Made by a program: the position numbers and the translations under genes. From Salvator merianae (Eukaryota; Chordata; Lepidosauria; Squamata; Teiidae), in assembly GCA_003586115.2 (NCBI GenBank), contig QVOM02000025.1, positions 42,514,522 through 42,578,521 of the forward strand: a stretch of DNA of 64,000 nt. The letters are read 5' to 3'. Numbering within the stretch: position 1 is the first letter of the stretch; every line of letters begins with the position of its first letter. Positions 27,401-39,400 of this stretch are shown here, piece after piece. Under the pieces are notes generated by a model. The model was not told the DNA's origin. It saw only the letters and a list, made by a program, of their open reading frames with translations, and did no database searches.

Positions 27401-30400
27401 GGTTCGGATCGGGTGAGGCGCGTTCCCGCGGCAGTGCGAACGCTCCGTTCTAGAGAGCGGACAAGAACGTTCCACCGCTGTAGTTCGAACAGGCCCAACA
27501 TGAGATATAGTTGATCTTACTCCAGTAATAGTTGTACCACTAACAGCACTGAGGCTGATTCAAGAAAGAAAAGATAGTAGCGACATGTGAGCAGAGAATG
27601 AAGTACCCTTTCACTCTGTAAGACATCATCTTGAGGACATTGTTGAGGAAGCTGTCAGTGCCAACAGACATATTATGCCTAACATCCTGTGAGCGATAGC
27701 ATATATGAGTCTTTACTCTTAAGACACTTGCTCATCTGCGTAGCAGATAATCCTGCCAACATTTCCTGCTTGGGTTAGCTGAATGTGCTGTTTTGCTAGA
27801 GTGCTTCTGCCGGGCTAAGAATAGTAAGATCGGAAGGAAGAAATTTACCTGCCTAGGAACTGAATGGCAGGAACCTGCTGGCGTAAGATAAAATGCGAGT
27901 TCTCTTTATGCCTCTGCCCTGCCCTGAATGAGCACCAGGTCACTTGGATTTGGAAACAGTAAGCACACAATTCATGAAGTTAAGTCTTTGTTCTGAGGCA
28001 GTCTCAGAATAAGAAACTGAATAATAACCCTAACCCTAACCCTTTTCAGAATAATAACCTGCAAGAGGAAATAAGCAAATGCTGAAAAACATAAAAAAGA
28101 AAATGGGCAAAAAGTAAAGCAAGAGCAAGACTATATATCCTCTCAGCCTATCAGCAGTCCAGGGGCCGCTAGAATGGAACAAGGAGGTGTGTAGAAGAAC
28201 ACATGCCTCCTTGTTTCTGTTCGGAAGGGGACCCATTTTTGTGGTGCACCAAATTGCACAGCTGAAATGGGTTGCCCTAGGACACCAAGGCCTGGCCGTC
28301 AAAGCCTTTACAGCCTTGTTCTGGGACAGATGGTCCAGCCCAGCCAAATGTGGAAACAGCCTTTGGGTCTGTTCACACTTGAGTACTAATGAGTGTCTGG
28401 GCACTCACTAGCACCATAGCAGTGGGCGGAAGTTTCCATGGCCGCTATCATGGCAGACGAGGCAGCATTCACACTGTGAGTGCTGGAAGACCAGTTCCAG
28501 GCTGTTCCAGCCCTCACAGTGTGGATGGCTGCCATTCTACCATTATGAAGTGCAAACAGGCCCTTCGTCTTTGTCTTTTTTTCTGTCGCAAGTTACATTT
28601 GTTTATTCCCTCTTGGGGAATATATTCCTATTCTGAAACAGGCTCAAAATAAAAAACTTCACTCAGCAGTTTACTCACTGTCATTGAATCCAAGATACCT
28701 GCTGTGCAGCCAGGTAGAACATTCCCATGTTATGATCAGAAGCACAATTTTGGAGTTGTTTCTTTTTGGTGGTTATAATCCCCATGATTTTCCAAACTTG
28801 GGTCTGAATACACATGGGCTGCATCCACACACATTTTAAAAAAACAGCTCAAAAGAAACTTAGAGTGGTAGTGTGTGGCAGCTAATGTACCCATCCCACC
28901 TCTAATCCACATTAAGGCCTAGAAAACACAGTTTGAAAATGAATTTTCTGGTTTTTAATGTGGATTAGAGGTAGGATGGGATCACGAGTGTGTGGCTGCT
29001 ACCACCCCTAAGCCACTTTTGAGCCTCCTTTCAACCACCTGTGGATGCAGCCAAGATCTTGTTGAAACCAATCAGGTACAGGTTGGGACACGTTCTTAGA
29101 GTGATGAACAAGGAACTACCTTTAAGCCACCTTGATTTCATGGTTAAAACAAATGAGACATAAAAGTATGGGAACAAAGAAATGAAGTATTTCAACACAG
29201 AACTGGTGAAAGCTAGATCTCTTATGTTACTGGCTGCATGGATAATCTTGGGATGGGCTGATTTATAAAACAAATAAAAATGAAGCCACAGGGAAACACA
29301 AAAATAATCTTTTAATGATAGAACAGAAAAGAATTAAACACAATGAAGACTTAGAGTCAGGAGTTTTTTTACAGAAATAGAATCAGGAAGCCAATTTGAA
29401 AAGAATTACTTCAAAAACCAAAAGTCAGCAATAACATCAAAACAGTTCTAAACTAGTCAAGAAACCCATGAAATATGATTGAATTGTTAACAGTGGCCTG
29501 AAATTAATCTGCAAATTTGAAACTCAGAAGGATATGTCTGAGTTTCCAGTACAGATATTGCAACCCAAGCAAATTGACAGTTTGTGCTGAGGTCTTGTAT
29601 ATTAAGCTGAAGGAGAAAAGAATCTCATGTTAGCTTTAAAACATAGAGTACAATGCACAGGTGCTCCAGGTTATCAACAGCTGTAACAGCAACCATTGAA
29701 AAGTAGCACATATAACAAAGCAAACACTTAGGATTGTATTATGTTTAAATATTTGCTGATCTTTTAAAGTATCCTTTCCGTCATTTGCAACTATGAATAG
29801 AATTGAGGCTTAGAAAAACATAGAAGCAGAATGCTTTTACATATGAGAAACCAAATATAGCTGCCAAGCATATACACCTTTCTAAGCAGTAAAGCATTTC
29901 TTAAGTATCCAAAAAGAAATTAATGTGAGAGAGCCTGCATGATGACATTGTGCGGATGGGTGTGGCACACCTTCACTCACAAAGGGGCCATTAATAGCAG
30001 CCACTGTGTGGATATGGTACAGGTGATTTCCCTGCTTAATTCCCTCGGGGCTCACCTGCATCTTGCCATTGTAGAGAAGCTGGACTTGTTGCAGAAAGCA
30101 CCCAATGGCCCATAACCTCTCCATGTGGTTCAAACATGTTGAACAGAAGTTTGACACAAGTCTGTTTGGGCGTGTTCCAACATGTCATTTAATCAGCTTA
30201 CAGCCTGTCTTCAATTCCTGCTGGCTCGACATGTTTTTGCCTTTCTGTAGTTCTTCTGGACTAAATTGGTGAAATCAAGACTACTTTGCATTTAGATTAA
30301 GAGAGTTCTCAGCCCATTTCAGATTGTTAGCTCCTTTTACATTGCAGTGTGAGATCATGCAAGTAGACTATTTGGGAGAGGAACATACTTTTGGGGTGTG

Positions 30401-33400
30401 TGCAGAGAGAGGGATCCCCATTTCCTGCCATCTAATGACAGGCTTTGTTGTGGAGGTTGTACTCAAGAGGGTAATAACGTCACAGTTGGGGTGGGAAGAG
30501 AGAACAGCACCTGGCATATATTGCCTGTTTTTTGCCATGTTGTCCTTTTTCACATCTTCAAACTGATTTTTTTTTTTTCTGTTTGAGTTTTTAACAAAAG
30601 AGAAGATGCAGTGGAAACTATCCTTCATTTACCTTGGGCAACACCCTGATCTATTGTTGGCTGCACACCACAGACCACTCCCCAAATGCATACCTCCTTC
30701 TTTCTCTCCCATCTCTACAAGAAGGACAATGTATCAACATTTTCCTTTCTCTTCTTCCTGCAAGGACACTATCTTTCTTCCATTTTCCTTTGACAGTGCA
30801 GTAGGGAAACAATGTTTCCTTTCATTAATAAGGGCTTTAAAAATATTCCTTTTAAACCAGAATTTTATTTACTAGGTATAGTAGAGGGCAACTTTGATAA
30901 TGGCCCTTTCTGTACTTGGCTTTATTCTGGTCTATATCCCAGAATAGGGACCTGCTATCCACACGCGAGTGCAGATTATAGCAGGCCCCAGGTGTGTCCT
31001 GCCATAGTTCATAGTAGCATGCAGATGGCAGATCCTTATTCCAAGATATAATCTGGAATAAGGTCAAGTGCAGAAAGGGCCAATGTTAATGTTTTAATTC
31101 AAAACATGGTGACTGCAGCTAGAATTGCCAATGCACAAAAATGGAAAGAAGATAAAATACTTCTGGTAGGTGATCGGCTTATTAAAATGACAGATCTCAT
31201 AGAACTTATTAGAAACAATACAGTAGATAAGTTGGTTAAAAACTGGAAGCCATTTATTGACTTTTTACAAGAATTAAAGAATGAGCTTGTTATCACTCAA
31301 TTTGAAGAATAAAAGCCTTCCAGAATGGAGGACCCTGAATCCTTTCAGCTGGCCAAGTGTTTATTCACATGTGCAGGCTTAGCCAATCATGTCTGAGCTG
31401 CAGTTGGCCTGCTGGGAAGGGCTGTGGTTCTCCATTCTGGAACGTGGAGTAGACCACAGACATGTTTGGAGTAGACCATGATGCAATTGGACGAACAGAG
31501 AAGCAGGCTGCATGCATGACTGAGAAGGCTGGGATTGTGATGGGAGATCCATAGAACTGGGGCCAGCAGTTTGAATTTTAAATCTTAGCTTTAACCCAGT
31601 GAATCACAGGTTTTCAAGTAATCAAATATATCCCATTTTTTTAACTTTAAAATGTTATGCTAGGCAATAATCTTAATAGAAAGAGAGAGTAAAATGAGTA
31701 ATGGTAAATAATTTAATCCTTCACACTGAAAATGACATTTACATAAACTTGGGCTTCTCAAGCTATATAAATGCATGGAAACTACTGGGTACAAAAGTAG
31801 ATTTTTGCAATTCATCGCAAGACCACGACCAGATGGATTTATATGCATTATTCTGTAGCTGCAAGTGACTCTGAAAGCAAATTTATTAGTTTCTAAAGAA
31901 AAACTCTGTCACAGAGCACTTTTCTAACCACCTGTGTATCCAGATTAAGTGCACTTATGGGGGTTCATTAATCTAACAGAACTGTTAGCAATATTAAACA
32001 TTTACCTATCAGTTGGATTTCATGGACCCAGATCAACTCTTAATCCTTGTTAAAGTTCTCTACTATTAACTGCCAATTTTGCAACGTAAGACTGAATTCC
32101 TGATGCCCTAGATAAATGCCTTTCTTTGGTTTCACCCACATGGATGGAAAGACAGCCCACGCTGGAGCAAGCCATACAAACCTGACTGCCCCCTGGACTT
32201 CCTCTGCTGGCCCACCCCCTCCCTGACTAAACTATTTTCTGTCTGTGGGAGGACTCATCAGTGTGGCAAAAACATAGCTGTGAGGCGGAGTCCCCTTACA
32301 GCTGGGTTGCATAGTCTTCCTGGTGCAAGCTCAGATTAAATGTATGATATGTCTTAGGCTAGGCAAGTACTAACTTATACTTTATAACAATGGGCCTGTA
32401 CGCACTACCGCGGTAGACCGTTCCTAAGCGCTCGCTGGAACAGAGGTTTCGCACTGCCACGGGCGCACACCTCCCCCGAACCGAACCGATCCTCGCCCAA
32501 TATGTACCTGATGCTGGGGAAGGCAAAACAAGCAATTACTTGTCTTGATTCCAACCTGCACGATCGAGTGAAGATCGGGGAAGTCGCTTTCGCACTGCTT
32601 CCTGGCTCGAAATGGCGGCGGGGAGGGGCTGGCACGGCTGCGCAGACGTGGTCCGCTGCTTCGGAACCCGGTTTGCCCTTTGGGCTTCACAGCCTGGCTG
32701 CCGTTGTGAAGACAGCTCCAAAAGGAGCCCCTCTAGCTTCGAAGCAGTACTCTATGGTTCGGATTACTAGAACTGTCTTCGCATCTGTGCCTCTATGGTT
32801 CATGACCTCATTTCCTGTCTAGTGGATTCCCATTCGCACCGCTCCCTCTGCTGATTAGCTTGGAGTCCGTTTCCCTGGCTGGTAAGTGCGTATAGCACCC
32901 AGCAGACTCCAACCTCTCCGGTCTGAAGCCTACTAATTAGAACGTTCTGCGAAGGTAAGTGCGAACAGGCCCATTGTCTATCATCTTCTGGGCAGAGGCA
33001 CATGATGTCTTTCACTCATTTCTTTACTTGTGAGGGTGGAGATCAAGGCTAAGATCATTGATGGCTTTGAGGAAAAGAGATAACAGCATAGATTTAAGAG
33101 TCACTTCAGAGTTAGGGTTTCAAGAAGAATCTTCTTTGAATTGACTTGAAATTCGTCCATTATGAGTAACTATGGTTAATTTTGAAATATCAGGTACGAA
33201 TCAAGGGAAACAAAATGGTGAATCAGCAATCAATAATTGCTGGTCACATGCCTATCGCCTGCTGGGTTGATTATTTTTTATAATTTATAATCTGACAGAT
33301 GATTCATTGTGAGTATCTTTGTTTTTTTTAAAAAAATGTCAAAAGCAAGTGATTTTTTTTTAAAAAAAATGATTTATCTTTGGCCAAAGTAGACATTTTT

Positions 33401-36400
33401 TGGTGATAAAACCTATTTAAATGAATGAAGATGAGGAAGTATGCTGTGGTGTCCTGCTTTTATCCGGCATCTTCACCAACATGTTACACATTTTTGAATT
33501 CCCCCCTGGCAAGGCTGACTAAATTCCCCTGGCAGGGCTGACTAATGCTAGCACTCTAGTCTTACCATATAACAAGTACCATTCTGTAACTCCATAAACA
33601 AGGAATGGCCCTGGAAAGTCTAAAATCAGTTATATGCTGTAAGCAGGGAACACTGAAATATTCTTTTAAACTTACACTTTTTGGAAAATGCACATTTGCT
33701 ACTAGCTTGTCTTGTTGCTATATTCTTGTAACAGAAGAAATAAGACTCAGTAAAGATGAGGGATTGCTGATCCTGAAAAAAATCAGTTTGCTTGACAAGT
33801 GTTGAAAACAAACATGTTTACAGTAATACTTACTTTAGAGGCATTGATAAACGGTATTTTTGCATCAGTTTGATATTGCGTTAAAGACTGCCGTATTGGG
33901 CTATCTGCTTTATTGATGATATGGCAGTTTTAAAATCTTTGCTTTTATGTATTGTTATTTTATTTGTCCAAGTTGTTTTTGAGACATTTTCAGAAAGCAA
34001 CAAATAAATAAAACAACATAGAATTAATGCTCTGATTTTAGCTCATGGCTTTCTTGTATTTATCTCTCTGCATTGAATCTTGACAACACCCTTAATTATG
34101 TGGCTAGCTTACATGCATCATGCAGCAGCTACTACTCTGTATAACTGCAAATTTATGTACAGTATCTTAAGCGAGCAATATTCATGTTCTACATGGTTAT
34201 GAAAAGTTATAGCTGGTAGTTACAAATTATTGGACAACTAACTCTCCCTTTAGTAAACCTTCCATTTAACTTCTCCGAAGCTAATCACACACTAGTTGGC
34301 TATTACAGCAGGTGGGCTGCTTATCCTTATGATGGTGATGATGATGACGATGATTAAAAAAATTCCAATCAAAAGTTAACCAAAGCAGCTGCCTAGTTGG
34401 TTACTGTCACAATAATGTAAATAGCTTCAGTAAGCTACTAATTCTTTTGTTGTGATTGTTGCTGGGTAGCTCTTACCAGCGGAAAAGGAGTAATTAGGTG
34501 GAAGAAATTGCCCCTGCTGTCCGTGTTCTGTTTGGATACTTGTTCCTCAATGTACTGCAATCATCTGGAAGAAGAAGTAAAGATAAATGTGTTTTGCCTC
34601 CTTCCTGTGTCACATCTCAGATTGTCCATTTTGAGTTTAAAACCTACGATAGCACTTTAAGCAAAAATATAGCAGACTCCTCACTAGCAGTTATAATGCT
34701 TTCTGGTTCAGAATTGATGGCAAGGAGTGGGATTGAATGGGGTGTGACAAACACTGGTTTTATCTTGTGAGACTTTGGTATACAGCAACTAATAAAAGTA
34801 GAATTGAGCAGAATGAAGAAACATGGTTGTAGTGTATATCTGTTTATTCAGTAGATGTTGCAAATAATGGGAACACAGAAAAAGGATATCTCTATCTTAT
34901 CTTGTATCCCTATTAAAATTCTGTATATTCTATTCCTGTCTTGCCTAATAATTTCCTTTCCATAACTTTTTCAAACTGTGTTTCTGAGGTTTTTTTTATT
35001 GCCTCATCCAAAAAGAGATTTTCCTTTTTCCGTCCCACACTACTAGGGGATGTTAACAAAAGATGTAAAGAGAGTACTAACTGAGAATTTACCAGAAAGG
35101 AAGAAAACTTGCTACAAACACTATTGGCTTTTCTGTACTTAGTGCTAATCTTCATCATGGTTCTCTTTAGGGTCTCTTTTGTCCACACACTGGTGCAGAC
35201 TAGAGAACCCTTGCCTCCTGCTAGTACTCTGCACCAGATGGAGTGTAATCCAGATCAAGAGGCTCAAAATGGCCTCCTGATCTGTTTTAGATCTGGAGTA
35301 CTGGTAAACAGGTCTATCGGTATACTGGGGCCGTGGGGCACCCATTTTGATGGTGTGTCATGTCAGAGCCCCAGGGGCTCTGAGGCCAGGAACCTGTTGG
35401 GGTCAGTTCTGAAACTTGCACATGTTTCAAGACCATTGTGGGGCCGATCCAGATCAGAGGCCTACCTGATTTGGAGCAGCTGATCCAGATTCTCATTGGT
35501 AAGTGCAAAAACACTCTAAAACTGACTTACAAAGATGGACATGGCCTTTCCCTCCACCTACACTCTTTTTTGTTCTCATTCTCTGGCATGACCTTGATAA
35601 GACATTTGAAAGTTACCATGTTGAATTAGCTGTGGTTTATTTTTATGCCTAAACTCCAGTCAGTTTTAACTATAGCTTAAGATAGCTACATAAACCAAAG
35701 CTTGAGGCTGATTTGTTTTAAACTATATTTAAAATTAGCCATACTTCACTGAAATTGACAAGTGGCAGGTAATCAAAACGTGCAGCAAAATTTTCCACAT
35801 TCCTCCTGATTGTATTAGAGAGTTGTGCATGTGTCCAAAAGGAAACTAAGCTTGTACTGATCACAATCAACTTTGGAATGGCGGAGGTGGCGAATGGATC
35901 AGATCCATGGTGGCACAGACAGGGTAGTGGAGCATTTGAGCCATGCTTAGTTGCTCAAACAGAATTACTAAATTTTGCCCATGACCTGCTTGCAGGGAGA
36001 TGCCAGGGATATACAACCAAGCCATTTTAAGACATGATTTGCCCAACTGTTGAGCATTTGATAAGTACAGACTCCTACATATGCCAGCTTTCAGTTTCAC
36101 ATGTCTGTTATATGCATCCATTACTGTGCTCTAAATGACATAGCCTGGATATACCTATGATTAGATGGCCACAAAATAAAGGAATGAATATGCACTTTGT
36201 CAATATTCACTCATACTACCCTAGAGCTGCTGACTTTCACTTATGTCATAAATCTTTGCTCAAGCATGGGAACTCATATTAATCATATCTCATTTCCTCA
36301 TAAATTCAGAGGAAAAGGTGAGATAAGTATTGCTCTATGTACCGTTGTCTATCAAATCATGTGTTTAAGCCAAGTTTAACTCTATTGTGTCTATCAATTC

Positions 36401-39400
36401 ATAACTTTAAGTCATATTTAACTTTATATTCTATCAAATCATATGTTTAAGTCTTTTTTTCTAGAAATAGTTGTGACTGATACGATTAATGGGATTTCTC
36501 TACTTTCATTTAATGGGAGCCCAGATGCCAAAATCATTTCATACAAAACAAAAAATGGTTTCTGAATTTAGTTTTTTTTTAACAAATTATAGGATTTTTT
36601 TCCTAGGATTTCTGAGTTTATAAAAGCATAAATATGCGCCAGTTGAGACAATTATTTAGTTAGCTTTTAAGATGAAAAGCCAACATAGCTAAGTTTAATT
36701 TTTAAAGATACCAATCTACTTGAATGCACATATGACAATTTTATTTGTTTCAAATCTTTTTCATAATTAGTTTTCTCTATGCTGATTACATTTTACTTTT
36801 AGTATTCTTCCCAGCAGTATCTATCCATGATCTTTTCCTATAACCATCTTATACAGTAATTTCACTTTTAAAAAAGAAAGAATGGTAAAACTAAATTGAA
36901 ATTAGCAATAAGAGGAAGGGAATTACAATTTCCTGGCTAATAGTTCCCCAGGGATGCTTTCATTTTTGCTTGCCAAGTGTGCCAGTATTGTATATAAGCC
37001 ATTAAAAATACAAACCACTGGATTAATATGCAGCAAATGTATGTGAAAAGCACATCCCACCTATTGCCATGACACTAGTTTAACAGGATAATGGCAACTG
37101 ACTGTCCACACACACAGTAAGTACACATGTGAATATCATCACATTTGAGCATTCCTTACACTGACATCCTGCCAGGTGTAGATCTGGCATTAAAAGTTCT
37201 TCTGTTTAAGCCCCCTTGAAGTTTAAGAAACAAAGCAAATACAAGATTTCCATCTACTATACATTAAAAACACATTAAGACTGCATCTCAATGAGAGCAG
37301 AATGTAGCCATGATCCACAGCGATTCATTTGAGACTTGTGCCAACCACCATTGCAGTGAGAGGCACAGTAAATGCATACTACATACCACACAGCAGCAAG
37401 TTGTCTGCCCAGGCCACTTTTGTGCTGGACTGGAAATGGTACCTGAAGGTGGACATTTTCAGTCCAGCAGAAAAATATCCCAGGAGGAAACCAGGCCATA
37501 GGTTGTCTCTTGTGCCCCCCATCCATCTACACAGGGGAGAGGAACCTACTGAGCCACTGCAAACTGTCCCAAATGTAATTTAACAAGGATGTACCATAAG
37601 TCAACCTATGGAACAGTTGGGATGAGTGTTCAGAGTCCTTCAGTCACCTCATAGGAACACAATGCAAAGTTTGTGAGAAAAGTATATTAGAAGATAATTG
37701 ACAAGCCAATTCTTCAAAACCTGAACTAACTAGCAAACATTTAGAGTAAGAGTGTTGCCATATCCTGGGTTGGTAACACCTGAGTGTTTACAAAAAGCTA
37801 CTTTAAGCACTGTTGGTGAAAATATGACAATAGGCATCATTTCCATTTCTGATGAGATTTCCGTGTCTGTGGGGTTTTTTAATCCAAGGAAAACAATTTC
37901 TGAGTTTAGCCATTTTCATATGACACGGAACGGGCTAAAAGGAATTGTAAAGAGACATACTGGCTTCTAATTTAGTCTACTTGTTTGCCTTGTGCCAAAA
38001 TTAATTCAGTTTTGTAGTGACCATGCTTTAGGCACTGGCATATACTTGACATTTTCTCCTAATCATTACCATATTCCTCCCTGAAGCACTGTTTTGATTA
38101 AGTACTCGGCTAAAATATCTATCATTGCTGCAGAATGAAATGACCGTTGTCTTGAACTTAAGGCTAATAATTGAAAGGATGGTTCCCAATTGATTTCAGG
38201 GAAGTTAAAAGCATGATACATACTTCAGCCATTTCCCCTCTTTCTGCCTTTTAAACTTTACAGAAGAGCTAATTTGGAAGAAGCATGAGTAATCACACAT
38301 TAAGGATAATTTATATTATTATAAGACAAACAGCAGATAATGGTACCATCCAGAGGGCACCTTTCAAGTGTCAAGCTTTTGTTGTTCCAGGTGCTGGATG
38401 AACTGTGGCTTTTCTGGGAATGGGTCCTATAATAAATAGCCTGTTGCGATGGTGACATGGATTCTTGCCTCTCAGTTAAACCGGCTTTCAGGTTTTGCTT
38501 GAATTAATTACAATAATTCACATGAGTTACTCCCTGACTGACAATCTATTCAGAAAGTTCTAGCTTTGTGTAAATGGAGGACTGGCATTTCCTCTGTACT
38601 TTCAACTGAATGAGACAGTGTAGCGAACTGGCTGGTGTGCTGGACTAGAACCTGGCTGGGCTTGTGTTTGAATCCCCACTTGGCTGCAAAGGTTATCTGG
38701 ATGACCTTGGACCAGTCACTGCCTTTCAGCCCAATCTACCCCCCAGGCCGTTGTGGGAACAAAAGGGAAGGTAAGAGAATGTTGTGCTGCACCTTTAGCT
38801 CTGTTGAGGAAAGACAGATATAAATCTAGTGAATAAATATAGATTGGGAGGATTGGAGGGTTCTCTGGTTCACAAGACTATCATTAGCTGCTATTGTTGC
38901 TTACGTTCGTATTAGGGAACATGTACATCGCCATACGTGATGTCTCCATTAGATCTGTGCAGCTGGTAGCGCATCAAACCAAGTCTACTATACTCTTTTG
39001 CCATTAAGTCACGGCATAGACTGTTGGAAGAATTCACAAACATACAGATCCAGAGCTATCTGTATTCACATGGTCTAATAGTACAGGCCTCAGGTCATCC
39101 AGGGGCTGGGACATTCAGATGTCCCCAACAATGCTCTTAAGGTGTTGTGCTTGGAGGATATTACTTCCCTTCCCCCCTTATGGGTACAGAGGGGAGAGGG
39201 GCTAAGTTACAGACCTGATTCCACCCAGCACTGAAAATGGATTACTTTTGGCTATTTTTCCAGTGTTCTGAGAAGGGCCTGGGCTAAAAATTACGCTAGT
39301 GCAAGTAGGACTTTCCTCTCAGCAGCATTCCTGAACAGGCCTGGTGCCACCACACGTGCAAGCTGCTTCCCCACCCCTTCAGTCACCCCTGCGCCAGGTA

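Noticed and set aside
27206..27514. 102-codon open frame in copy A of the 581-bp element
   Set aside because: Not preserved in copy B and without any transposase motif.
28025..28042. Telomere or chromosome-fusion point
   Set aside because: Only three units, embedded in an intact intron; far too short for a telomere or fusion remnant.
32502..32822. 106-codon open frame in copy B of the 581-bp element
   Set aside because: No counterpart in copy A; CpG-rich non-coding sequence.
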